From CAZFQG01 sp964520785 (GTDB lineage: Bacteria > Planctomycetota > Planctomycetia > Pirellulales > Thermoguttaceae), in the NCBI GenBank assembly GCA_964520785.1, contig CAZFQG010000080.1:1-25588 (forward strand): DNA of 25,588 nucleotides, in the 5' to 3' direction. Of this stretch, positions 6,578 through 15,109 are shown in pieces (position 1 is the first letter of the stretch; the number at the start of each line of letters is the position of its first letter). Below the pieces are notes generated by a model. It was not told where the DNA came from. It did not search any database and saw only the letters and a program-made list of their open reading frames with translations. The position numbers and the translations under genes were made by a program.

Positions 6578-8299
6578 ATGGATTTCAACCCCCACGAACG
6601 AATGACACGGCGCCGAGATGTCGGTCCCCAAGGCGAGGGCCTTTCGCGGCGCGATTTCCTTATGGGAAGCGCGGCGGCGGTCGGCGTTTCGGCCGGTGGC
6701 TTGGGCGCATTCTACTTCGGCTACGGCCAGTCACTCGACCGCCCGTTACGGGTAGGTATTTTGGGGACCGGTGACGAGGGGAACGTTCTCATCGGCGCGA
6801 TCAACCCGAACTATCTCGACGTGAAGGCGATCGCCGACGTTCGTCCCTACAGCATCCACCGCGCGTTTCACGGGGATCAATACAGCCCCGACGTCGCCGA
6901 AATCCGTACCGGATTGATGAAGAAGTACGGGTGGAGCACGGAAGATGAAGCGAGGCGTCATGTCGCGGTTTACAAGGACTACCGCGACTTATTGAAGGAG
7001 GCGAAGGACATCGAGGCCGTGATCATCGCGCTTCCACTGCACCTGCACGCTCCGGCGGCGATTGAGGCGATGCGGGCCGGATACCACGTTCTGACGGAGA
7101 AGCTCATGGGGCACAGCGTGCATGAGTGCAAGGAGATGTCCCGCGCGGCGAAGCAGACCGGTCTCCACCTGGCGACCGGTCACCAGCGGCATTACAACAT
7201 TCTCTACGCCGAGGCGATGGACTCGATTCAGCGTGGAGTTCTCGGAGACATTCACTACATTCGTGCCCAGTGGCACCGGGGCAACCTGCCCGGCGCCGAC
7301 AGTTGGCGGCAGCCGATGCCGAGGGAATTGAAGCCGACCGATCCGGATGCCGAGAAGTTGGCCAGGGAACTCAGGTCGTGGGAGGCGAGATTGGCGTCGT
7401 GCAGTGGTCCGGAAATCGAATCGTGGCGGGTCAAGGTGGCGCAGAAGCGCGCCCAATTGGCCGACGCCGTTTTGGGTGAAAAACAGAAGAGCGGAAAGAC
7501 GCTCGCGGAGGAATACGGCTACGTGGGCGATCGAATCACGGATGCCGCGGGAAACCTCCTCTACGATCGTCCGGCGGCGGAGGAACTTATCCGCTGGCGG
7601 CTCTGGGACCGGACCGGCGGCGGACTGATGGTCGAACTGGGCAGCCATCAGCTCGACGCGGCTAGCATCTTTATTTCGGCGATGCATGACGGGAAGAAGC
7701 AATACCCGCTCAACGTCGGCGTCGCGGCGAACCGGCCTCTTTTCGGGGCGGATCGGGAGGTGGACGACCATATCGCCTGCCTCTATGAGTTTCCCGCCCC
7801 CGGCTACGACCCCGAGGATCCGATCAACTCTCGTAAGCGGATCACGGTGCAGTACTCGTCGATAAACGGCAACGGTTTCGGCGGTTATGGGGAACTGGTC
7901 TTCGGAACGAAAGGGACTTTGATGCTCTTGCGCGAGCAGGAGGCGACCCTTTGGCGCGGACAAGACGCGAATACGGTGAAACCCGGGGCTTCCGGCGGGC
8001 CAACGATGGATACCCAAGCCAGCGGCGTGACGCAAGAGGCGGAGTCCGGTCCGACTCGGGAAGTCAGCCGCGGCTACAGGGAGGAAATGGAGCACTGGGC
8101 TTGGTGCATCCGAAATCCTTCTCCCTACAACAAACCCCGCTGCCACCCCGAAGTGGCGCTGGTCGACGCGGTCATCGCGCTGACGACGAACATCGCCGCG
8201 AAAAAGGGGGAGTCGATCGAGTTCAAGAAGGAATGGTTCGACATCGATAGGGACGAAACGCCGGAAGGCGTGAAGCCGGATTTGAGCCGCTATGCATAG
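6578..8299 (+). CDS. Tat-exported Gfo/Idh/MocA oxidoreductase, long form (copy 1)
   Basis: A 573-residue protein, longer than the usual 330-450. Start at ATG 6578 after GAGG. The twin-arginine signal LSRRDFLMGSAAAVG spans residues 22-36 with a hydrophobic run to about 48 and no clear AxA site, so it may stay anchored. The Rossmann nucleotide-binding loop is GILGTGDEG (60-68), a variant of GxGxxG. The family's catalytic EKP appears as TEKLMGH (173-179), keeping the lysine. HQRHYN (202-207) and GSHQLDAASIF correspond to substrate-site regions. A charged helical insert of roughly 80 residues (about 250-330) separates the two halves of the C-terminal domain. The reaction is expected to be NAD(P)-dependent oxidation or reduction of a sugar or inositol; substrate unknown. 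Paired with the copy at 8384. Confidence 0.85.
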   Translation: MDFNPHERMTRRRDVGPQGEGLSRRDFLMGSAAAVGVSAGGLGAFYFGYGQSLDRPLRVGILGTGDEGNVLIGAINPNYLDVKAIADVRPYSIHRAFHGDQYSPDVAEIRTGLMKKYGWSTEDEARRHVAVYKDYRDLLKEAKDIEAVIIALPLHLHAPAAIEAMRAGYHVLTEKLMGHSVHECKEMSRAAKQTGLHLATGHQRHYNILYAEAMDSIQRGVLGDIHYIRAQWHRGNLPGADSWRQPMPRELKPTDPDAEKLARELRSWEARLASCSGPEIESWRVKVAQKRAQLADAVLGEKQKSGKTLAEEYGYVGDRITDAAGNLLYDRPAAEELIRWRLWDRTGGGLMVELGSHQLDAASIFISAMHDGKKQYPLNVGVAANRPLFGADREVDDHIACLYEFPAPGYDPEDPINSRKRITVQYSSINGNGFGGYGELVFGTKGTLMLLREQEATLWRGQDANTVKPGASGGPTMDTQASGVTQEAESGPTREVSRGYREEMEHWAWCIRNPSPYNKPRCHPEVALVDAVIALTTNIAAKKGESIEFKKEWFDIDRDETPEGVKPDLSRYA

Positions 8300-8383
8300 C
8301 GGCCGTCGGCCGGAGGAATCCGGAATTGGAAATGAAGAGCCCTCCACCGGGGTCTTGACGGTACGAATAAAGGCGAACGAACG

Positions 8384-10105
8384 ATGCACTTGACGCCCGA
8401 ACAATTGAAAATTGGGAAGGAGAACTTTAGCGCCGCGCTCGGAAGCGAGCATCTGCGGCGCGACTTCCTTCATGAAAGCAACTCCAAGAAGTTGGCCAGC
8501 GGCGCCGGCCTGGGCCCCTACTATTACGGTTACGACGCCAAACTCGATGAACCGCTCCGCGTGGCCGTTTTGGGGACCGGCGATGAAGGCGGCATCCTCA
8601 TCGGCGCGATCAATACCGATTTCATCCGGGTGACGGCGATCGCCGATATCCGCCCGTTCAACATCCACCGCGCGTTCCACGGCGATCATTCCAACGACGA
8701 CATCCTCAAGCTTCGTTGCGGACTCATGACCAAATACGGGTGGAGTACCGAAGACGAAGCCCGGCGACACGTGAACGTGTACGGGGATTATCGCGACCTG
8801 CTTAAGGAAGAGAAGAATATCGAAGGGGTCATCATCGCGCTTCCATTGCATCTGCACGCTCCGGCGGCGATCGTCGCGATGAGAGACGGTTACCACGTCT
8901 TGACGGAAAAGCTTATGGGCCACGGCGTCCACGAGTGCAAGGAAATGGCTCGGGTCGCCGAAGAGACGAAACTCCTTTTGGCGACGGGCCATCAGCGGCA
9001 CTACAATATTCTATATGCCAACGCGGTGGCCGCGATCGCGGCCGGTTGCTTGGGTGATTTGCACTATATCCAGGCGCAGTGGCACCGGGGGAACCTCCCC
9101 GGCAACGACAGTTGGCGACAACCGATGCCGGAGAAAGTGAAGCCGGAAGACGAGCACGCGAAGGACCTCCTCAACAAGCTCAATAGCTGGAAGCGGAGGC
9201 TGGAAGAGGCGAAAAAAATCGATAAGGACGCCGAGGTCTGGGCAAAGCGGGTCGCCCAGATCGAGAAGCAGATCGAGGACGAGATCGTCGACGCCGCGAA
9301 GCACGGTTATGAAGCCCGCGAAATCAAGGATGCCGAAGGCAAAGTGGTGTACCGGGTTCCTCCGATGGAAGAACTCATCCGTTGGCGGCTCTGGGACCGG
9401 ACCGGGGGCGGTTTGATGGCCGAACTCGGGAGTCACCAGCTCGACGCCGCCAGCATCTTCATCGCCGCGGCGCACGGGGGCGAAAAACAATATCCAATCA
9501 GTGTCGCCGCCGCCGCGAACCGTCCCCTTTTCCCGCCGGATCGGGACGTCGACGACCATATCTCGTGTCTCTACGAATTCCCCGCCCCGGGTTACGATCC
9601 GGAACATTGCGTCGACAAACTCAAACGCATCACGGTTGCGTATGCTTCCATTAACGGGAACGGTTTCGGCGGCTACGGCGAGACGGTTTGCGGGACGAAG
9701 GGGACCCTGATCCTCGAAAAGGAAAAGGAAGCGATGCTCTACCGCACATCCCACGTGGAGAGCAAGATCAAGCTTCAAAAAGAGAAGGACGGCGCGCTCG
9801 ATCTGGTCCTGGACGACGACGGAGATGAACTCTCGCAGGCGATCGGCACCCAGGCGTTCCGTGGTGATATCAGCCGAGGCTATACCGAGGAGATGGAGCA
9901 CTGGGCGTGGTGTGTCCGGAATCCCGACCCGAAGAACCTGCCCCACTGCCACCCGAAGGTCGCCCTGGGAGACGCGGTCATCGCGTTGACGACGAATATC
10001 GCGGCGGCGGAGGGTCGACGAATCCTCTTCAAGAAGGAATGGTTCGACATTCACAGCGACGAGACGCCGGAGGGAGTCGCGCCGGACGTATCTCGGTACG
10101 CGTAG
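8384..10105 (+). CDS. Gfo/Idh/MocA oxidoreductase, long form (copy 2), Tat signal decayed
   Basis: Also 573 residues and clearly a sister of the preceding gene, co-linear from end to end (same GTGDEG loop at 64-69, LTEKLMGH at 173-180, WHRGNLPG and WRLWDRTGGGLM). It lies 84 bases downstream on the same strand, probably in one transcript. The twin-arginine pair survives as LRRDFL (24-29). The hydrophobic core that follows in copy 1 is replaced by ESNSKKLASGAG, which is polar and has two lysines, so it should not work as a Tat signal on its own. The insert at about 250-340 is longer in charged helix (KRRLEEAKKIDKDAEVW). It may act in the cytoplasm or be exported bound to copy 1. Family call firm, location uncertain. 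Confidence 0.84.
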   Translation: MHLTPEQLKIGKENFSAALGSEHLRRDFLHESNSKKLASGAGLGPYYYGYDAKLDEPLRVAVLGTGDEGGILIGAINTDFIRVTAIADIRPFNIHRAFHGDHSNDDILKLRCGLMTKYGWSTEDEARRHVNVYGDYRDLLKEEKNIEGVIIALPLHLHAPAAIVAMRDGYHVLTEKLMGHGVHECKEMARVAEETKLLLATGHQRHYNILYANAVAAIAAGCLGDLHYIQAQWHRGNLPGNDSWRQPMPEKVKPEDEHAKDLLNKLNSWKRRLEEAKKIDKDAEVWAKRVAQIEKQIEDEIVDAAKHGYEAREIKDAEGKVVYRVPPMEELIRWRLWDRTGGGLMAELGSHQLDAASIFIAAAHGGEKQYPISVAAAANRPLFPPDRDVDDHISCLYEFPAPGYDPEHCVDKLKRITVAYASINGNGFGGYGETVCGTKGTLILEKEKEAMLYRTSHVESKIKLQKEKDGALDLVLDDDGDELSQAIGTQAFRGDISRGYTEEMEHWAWCVRNPDPKNLPHCHPKVALGDAVIALTTNIAAAEGRRILFKKEWFDIHSDETPEGVAPDVSRYA

Positions 10106-10173
10106 ATACGACGGCGAACGAGAGCGGCAGCTACGAAAGAAGGGATTTGTCCGCGCTTCGCCAAGGCGCAGCC

Positions 10174-10535
10174 ATGCCCGGCGAGGTTTCCGCCCCTGCG
10201 ACCGACATCTCCCTCTTCATCCCCGCGTGGAATGTAGCGGAATTCCTTCCCGGCCTGCTCGACACGATCGACGCGGCACGCGAACATTACCGCCACGGGC
10301 ACGACCGCGTTGAAGTCATCGTCGAAGACAACGACTGGCCACCCGGTTTTCCGCCCGGAGGGTCGGCCTGAAACCGGTGTTCGTCCTCAATTCCACCCGG
10401 AAGTGGGGTGAGTACGGGGAATGGCACAGGATCACGGGCATCCTCGGCCTGGGACCGAAGTGGCTGTTCGACCGGGAGGCAATTCACAAATGGGTTACAC
10501 GGTATTGGTACGAAAAACGCAACGGGAAGGAAGGC
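10174..10535 (+). pseudogene. Glycosyltransferase family 2 remnant with internal deletion and frame change
   Basis: From ATG 10174 the frame reads ISLFIPAWNVAEFLPGLLD and then VEVIVEDN, the start of a GT-A fold glycosyltransferase family 2 enzyme (first beta strand and nucleotide-binding D). Homology stops abruptly near 10325 and the frame ends at 10371. From about 10335, in the +2-shifted frame, a C-terminal-type segment follows (KPVFVLNSTRKWGEYGEWH, then HKWVTRYWYEKRNG). This resembles the end of the same enzymes. So an N-terminal piece of about 50 residues and a C-terminal piece of about 60 remain, while the central catalytic part is gone and the two are out of frame. A gene of about 240 codons seems to have lost its middle. 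Not functional as read. Confidence 0.6.
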
Positions 10536-10545
10536 ATAGAGAGTG

Positions 10546-10887
10546 GTCAGTTGGGTCTGCACCGCCGGACCAGCATAGCGGTAGCCGTCAAATTTACCAA
10601 AAACACTTCCATTCTTCCTTTGCGCTTCACCCTGCTTTTCAGTTCTCTCGGCTTGCGTCGACCGCGCGAACCGTCTATCATAAGGGATACGACATTGCGT
10701 TGCTCAGTGTCGGCGAGGTTCCGACCTGTTTGCCTTGCCCCGTCGCGACCCGGGTCTGCCGCCTTGGCGGCTTGGTGTTTGTCCACAGCGCCACGCGAGA
10801 CATCCACGGCGCAACCCCGCGTCAGCTTTGTTGTTTGTTGAACTTCCCACCATTTCCAAGTCGTGCAACGTGGAGGATTGCGTTCCC
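10546..10887 (+). promoter_or_regulatory. Intergenic leader with a promoter for the next oxidoreductase
   Basis: No gene seen. A promoter-like pair is present: -35 TTGCGT at 10653-10658, 17-bp spacer, -10 TATCAT at 10676-10681, giving a leader of roughly 200 nt. Within it GCCGCC-TT-GGCGGC (10758-10771) is a perfect GC-rich inverted repeat followed by a T/G-rich stretch, possibly a leader hairpin. GGAGG at 10872-10876 is the ribosome-binding site of the ATG at 10888. Confidence 0.4.
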
Positions 10888-12186
10888 ATGTCCGAGAAGA
10901 AATCGACTCCGAATCGACGTACCTTTCTGAAAACGGCCGGGCTGGCCGCCGCGGCCGGTTCGCTGGCGATTCACCGCGGCGCCCACGCGGCCGGCGACGA
11001 CATCCTCAAATTCGGCCTGATTGGTTGCGGGGGCCGCGGAAGCGGCGCGGCGAACGACGCGATGGAAGCCGGGGAGAATAACAAAATCGTCGCGATGGCC
11101 GATGTCTTCGAAGACAATGTAAAGGGGGCGAGAGACCGCCTGAAGCGGATCAAGCCGAACCAGGTCCTCGTCGACGACGACCATTGTTTCAGCGGGTTGG
11201 ACGGATACAAGAAGGTCATCCAAAGCGATTGCGACGTCGTGCAGATCGCCTGCTCCTCGTCCTTCCACCCCTTGTATATGATGGAGGCGATCCAGGCCGG
11301 GAAGCACGTTTTCGTCGAAAAGCCGCACGGCACCGACGCCCCGGGGATCCGTCTGACGATCGAGGCGTGCGAAGAAGCGAAGAAAAAGAACCTGGCGGTC
11401 GTTTCCGGGCTGTGTTGGCGCTACGACAAGGGGGTCCAGGAGACGATGAAGCGGGTACTCGACGGCGCGATCGGCGAAGTCCGCGTCATTCAAGAGAACT
11501 ACATGCGGAGCCCCTACCGGATCATCAAACGGGACCCTGCCTGGACCGAAATCGAGTGGCAGTTCCGCAACTGGTACCACATGGCCTGGCTCTCCGGCGA
11601 CGATATTCTGCAATCGCTGGTGCATAGCCTCGACAAGGCGGCCTGGTGCTTTGGCAACGATCATCCAGAGACTTGTTACGGTCTCGGCGGCCGTGCCTCG
11701 TCGTTCGAGCCGGTCCACGGCGACCAGTTCGATCACAACGCCATGGTGTGGGAGTACGCCGACGGACGGCGGCTCTTCGGTTTCAATCGGGCCGAGACGA
11801 ACGTCTACCACGAGACGAACGACCACCTGATCGGCACGAAGGGGACGTGCAATCTCCTCAAGTTCCGCATCGAGGGTGAGAACGGCTCGTGGAAATACGA
11901 AGGGGAACGACCCAGCATGTACGTCGAGGAACAAAGAGCCCTTTTCGATTCGATCCGTGCCGGCAAGCCGCTCAATAACGGCGATTACATGGCCAACAGC
12001 ACCATGATCGGCCTGATGGGGCGTATGTGCTGCTACACCGGCCGGAAACTCACCTGGGAGCAGGCGATCAATTCCACCCAGAAATCCCTTCCCGACTACG
12101 TCGGTTGGGACATGGAGCCGCCGGTCAAACCGGGCGAAGACGGTTTGTATCCCTGCCCCGTTCCCGGCGTGACGCCGTTCGTTTAG
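10888..12186 (+). CDS. Tat-exported Gfo/Idh/MocA oxidoreductase (copy 3)
   Basis: A 432-residue protein. ATG 10888 chosen because GGAGG lies 11 bases upstream and the Tat signal starts there: NRRTFLKTAGLAAAAGSLA at 9-27, cleavage after AHA (32-34). The Rossmann loop is GLIGCGGRG (43-51), the catalytic motif VEKPHGTD (143-150), and the C-terminal domain keeps VHSLDKAAW and IGTKGTCNLLKFRIEGENG. Its end, PGVTPFV, is almost the same as that of the next protein (PGVTQFV), and both follow one plan, so 10888 and 12295 are a duplicated pair distinct from the pair at 6578/8384. Expected role: export of a folded, cofactor-loaded sugar dehydrogenase or isomerase-type enzyme; substrate unknown. Confidence 0.86.
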   Translation: MSEKKSTPNRRTFLKTAGLAAAAGSLAIHRGAHAAGDDILKFGLIGCGGRGSGAANDAMEAGENNKIVAMADVFEDNVKGARDRLKRIKPNQVLVDDDHCFSGLDGYKKVIQSDCDVVQIACSSSFHPLYMMEAIQAGKHVFVEKPHGTDAPGIRLTIEACEEAKKKNLAVVSGLCWRYDKGVQETMKRVLDGAIGEVRVIQENYMRSPYRIIKRDPAWTEIEWQFRNWYHMAWLSGDDILQSLVHSLDKAAWCFGNDHPETCYGLGGRASSFEPVHGDQFDHNAMVWEYADGRRLFGFNRAETNVYHETNDHLIGTKGTCNLLKFRIEGENGSWKYEGERPSMYVEEQRALFDSIRAGKPLNNGDYMANSTMIGLMGRMCCYTGRKLTWEQAINSTQKSLPDYVGWDMEPPVKPGEDGLYPCPVPGVTPFV

Positions 12187-12294
12187 CATCCGTTACCAAT
12201 GATTACTCGCGGACGCGTTTCGCGCTCGTACGTTCGAATCGTGCCCACGTTCGAAGACAAGAAGATATCAATACAACCATTGGAGCCACTTTCC

Positions 12295-13587
12295 ATGCAG
12301 AATCCCAAAGTTAGCCCGACCCGACGAGATTTCCTCAAAACCTCCGCCGTCCTCGGCGCCGCCGCGACCGGCCTTTCGGTCGCGCGGGGCGCGCACGCGG
12401 CGGCAAGCGGCGATATCAGGGTCGGCCTGATCGGCTGCGGCGGCCGCGGGACGGGCGCGGCGGTAAACGCGATGAACGCCGGTCCGGAAGTCAAGCTCGT
12501 CGCCATGGGGGATGCCTTCCAGGATCACGCCGAGACGAGTTTCCAGAACGTGAAGAAGGCGAAGCCGGATCAGGTCCTGGTCACTCCGGAAACGATCTTC
12601 AGCGGTTTCGACGCCTACCAGAAGGTCCTTGCCGCCGACATCGACGTCGTGATTCTGGCCGCCACGCCGCACTTTCGTCCCAAGCATCTCCGCGCGGCGA
12701 TCGAAGCCGGCAAGCACGTCTTTTGCGAAAAGCCGGTCGCCGTCGACGCGCCGGGAATCCGCAGCGTCTATGAATCGACGAAAATGGCGGAAGACAAGAA
12801 GCTCAATATCGTCTCCGGGCTCTGCTGGCGCTACCACCCCGGCGTGCAGGAGACGATGAAGCGGCTTCTCGACGGCGCCATCGGCGACGTGTGCGCCATG
12901 CAAGAGACCTACCTCTGCGGAATGGTCGGCCGCCAGGTTGATCGGAAGCCGGGAATGAGCGAGATGGAATTCCAAATGCGAAACTGGTACTTCTTTACCT
13001 GGCTTTCCGGCGACCACAACGTCGAACAACACGTCCACAGCCTGGATAAGGGCTCCTGGATGATGCGAGACAAGCCGCCGTTGCGGATTTGGGGATGCGG
13101 TGGAAGGCAGATTCCCAAGCCGGGAAATATCTACGACCACTTCTGCGTCACGTACGAATACGAAAACGGCGTGAATATGCACGCCTATTGCCGCCAGCAG
13201 CCCAACTGCTATAACGACACGTCGGATCAGTTCATCGGCACCAAGGGTACCGTCAATGTTCTCAAACACCGCATCGAAGGTGAAAACGAGTGGCGATACA
13301 GGGGCCCGGACGGAAACATGTACGACTTGGAGCACCAGGCCCTTTTCGACGCGATCCGCGAGGGTGGTTATATCAACGACGGCGATTACACGGCCACGAG
13401 CACCATGCTAGCCATCGCCGGAAGGATGGCCTGCTACACGGGCCAGGCCCTCACCTGGGAGCAGGCTCTCAATTCGCAAGAGGTGCTTGCCCCCACATCT
13501 TATGCGATGGAGGCCGAGCCTCCGATCACGCCCAGGGCCGATGGCAGCTATGAAGTCGCCATGCCGGGGGTGACGCAGTTCGTGTAA
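12295..13587 (+). CDS. Tat-exported Gfo/Idh/MocA oxidoreductase (copy 4)
   Basis: A 430-residue paralogue of the gene before it, 108 bases downstream. ATG 12295 follows GGAG at a distance of about ten bases. Twin-arginine signal TRRDFLKTSAVLGAAATG (9-26), cleavage after AHA (33-35). GLIGCGGRG at 44-52, CEKPVAVD at 144-151 with the canonical EKP, then VSGLCWRYHPGVQETMKRLL shared with copy 3. It shares VHSLDKG and the IGTKGTVNVLKHRIEGENE block too. The intergenic gap holds two direct copies of ACGTTCGAA (12230-12238 and 12247-12255), which might be a regulator site. Probably co-transcribed with copy 3. Likely to act on a related glycoside. Confidence 0.86.
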   Translation: MQNPKVSPTRRDFLKTSAVLGAAATGLSVARGAHAAASGDIRVGLIGCGGRGTGAAVNAMNAGPEVKLVAMGDAFQDHAETSFQNVKKAKPDQVLVTPETIFSGFDAYQKVLAADIDVVILAATPHFRPKHLRAAIEAGKHVFCEKPVAVDAPGIRSVYESTKMAEDKKLNIVSGLCWRYHPGVQETMKRLLDGAIGDVCAMQETYLCGMVGRQVDRKPGMSEMEFQMRNWYFFTWLSGDHNVEQHVHSLDKGSWMMRDKPPLRIWGCGGRQIPKPGNIYDHFCVTYEYENGVNMHAYCRQQPNCYNDTSDQFIGTKGTVNVLKHRIEGENEWRYRGPDGNMYDLEHQALFDAIREGGYINDGDYTATSTMLAIAGRMACYTGQALTWEQALNSQEVLAPTSYAMEAEPPITPRADGSYEVAMPGVTQFV

Positions 13588-13762
13588 GGAAGATGCGCCC
13601 CCGAAGTCGGGTGGCGGGGAATGCCCCGTAACGATGATATTCCGCGCCCGAAAGGGTTCGACACAGCTTGATACGATGGTTGTGCCGACCCGTCGGGGCG
13701 CTTTTGATGATCCGCAACCACACATCCTGTCCTATACGCTCTCACACCCCACGAGGCCCGCC

Positions 13763-15091
13763 ATGTCGCACGCCACTTCTCGCCGCCGTTTCCTGAAGAC
13801 GACCGCCGCCGCGTCGGCCGTGTTCACCGTCTCGAACGTTCTCGCGGAGAATGCCGATGGGAACAGCCCGAACGAAACGATCCGCGTCGGTCTGATCGGT
13901 TGCGGGGGTCGCGGCCGGCAGGTTACCCGGAAGCTCGCCGCGCTGCCCAACTGCACCGTGGTTGCCGTCTGCGATGTCCATGCCGGAAGGATGAACGAAG
14001 CGAAGACGGAATTCGGCGGGGACAAGGTCGCCGCGGACAAGGACTTCCGGAAAATCCTCGACATGCAGGAGGTCGACGCCGTCGTCGTGGCGCCGACGGC
14101 GAATTGGCACGTCCTTCCGACGATCGCTGCCTGCCAGGCCGGAAAGGACGTCTATGTGGAGAAACCGCTGGGCCGTTCCATCGGCGAAGGCCGTGCGGCC
14201 GTCGAGGCCGCGAAAAAGTACGACCGGGTCGTCCAGATCGGCACCCAGCAACGGAGTTGGGAGCATTACCGCAAGGCGGTCGAAGTCATCCAATCCGGTC
14301 TGCTCGGCGAGATATGCGAGGTGAAGGTCTGGGACTACGACCAGCACTACCCCGGCCTCGGCGCGCCGAAGGATACCGATCCGCCGGCGGAACTCGACTG
14401 GGACTTCTACTGCGGACCCGCCCCGCTGATCCCCTACAATCCGGCGTTCTTCGGCTACGGGCACTATTTTCACCCGCACTTCGGCGGTTCGTGGCACGTC
14501 GACTGGGGCGTCCACCATTACGACATCGTGAACTGGGCGATGGGGGTGACATCGCCGAAATCGGCCATGGCGATGGGTGGCCGTTTCGCCTTCCCTCGCG
14601 AGCAGGACAACCGTATCTGGCCCGACACGTTCAACGCCGTATTGGAGTACGGTCCGTGTCCGGCGGCCAAATTGGGTTTCCAAATGCAGTATACCTACCG
14701 GTGCGGCTGCCGCTCGGTTCACCGGTCGCACTGCAAGCAGTTTCTCGGTACGCACGGCACGCTCACGTTGGACCGGAGTGGCTTCGACGTCACCGCCGAA
14801 CGGCATAACCAGGGAGGCAAGTGGGAGGCCGCCATCAAGGAAACCAGCGGTAAGGGCCCCTACCACAACCACCAAGAGGTCTTCCTGCAAAACGTCCGCG
14901 ACCGCAAAAAGCCGTTCGCCGACGTCGAACAGGGTCACTATGCCACCAATCCCGGGCATCTCATGTCGATTGCCTATTGGACCGGCCGCAAGATCGAATG
15001 GGACGGCGAAAAAGAGCAAGTGATCGGCGACGCCGAAGCCAACGCTCTCGTCACGCGGAAGTACCGCGAACCTTGGAAGCTCGAGGTTTGA
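13763..15091 (+). CDS. Tat-exported Gfo/Idh/MocA oxidoreductase (copy 5, different subfamily)
   Basis: A 442-residue protein. ATG 13763 begins a clear Tat signal (TSRRRFLKTTAAASAVFTV, 5-23). GLIGCGGRG at 43-51 and VEKPLGRS at 132-139 give the NAD(P) site and the catalytic lysine. The C-terminal domain differs from copies 1-4: LDWDFYCGPAPLIPYNP and HVDWGVHHYDIVNWAMG are typical of the planctomycete group with the so-called bacterial-type C-terminal oxidoreductase domain. A Cys/His-rich patch, YRCGCRSVHRSHCKQF, is unusual and could bind metal, although I cannot show it. It ends 18 bases before the convergent lipoyl-like gene. Confidence 0.86.
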   Translation: MSHATSRRRFLKTTAAASAVFTVSNVLAENADGNSPNETIRVGLIGCGGRGRQVTRKLAALPNCTVVAVCDVHAGRMNEAKTEFGGDKVAADKDFRKILDMQEVDAVVVAPTANWHVLPTIAACQAGKDVYVEKPLGRSIGEGRAAVEAAKKYDRVVQIGTQQRSWEHYRKAVEVIQSGLLGEICEVKVWDYDQHYPGLGAPKDTDPPAELDWDFYCGPAPLIPYNPAFFGYGHYFHPHFGGSWHVDWGVHHYDIVNWAMGVTSPKSAMAMGGRFAFPREQDNRIWPDTFNAVLEYGPCPAAKLGFQMQYTYRCGCRSVHRSHCKQFLGTHGTLTLDRSGFDVTAERHNQGGKWEAAIKETSGKGPYHNHQEVFLQNVRDRKKPFADVEQGHYATNPGHLMSIAYWTGRKIEWDGEKEQVIGDAEANALVTRKYREPWKLEV

Positions 15092-15109
15092 CGAGGGGCG
15101 GCGCGGTTC

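Noticed and set aside
8355..8360. TTGACG as a -35 for a separate promoter of copy 2
   Set aside because: No -10 lies at a workable distance before the ATG at 8384; co-transcription with copy 1 is simpler.
6989..9001. A 670-codon open frame on the minus strand
   Set aside because: It runs antisense through both long oxidoreductase genes, which have clear motifs. Its translation has no recognisable domain. Long antisense frames are expected in GC-rich genes.
10174..10371. An intact small gene beginning at ATG 10174
   Set aside because: It holds only the first strands of a glycosyltransferase and then loses homology; better explained as a deletion remnant.
13742..15019. Long minus-strand frame opposite copy 5
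   Set aside because: Antisense to a protein with intact Tat, Rossmann and EKP motifs; nothing recognisable in it.
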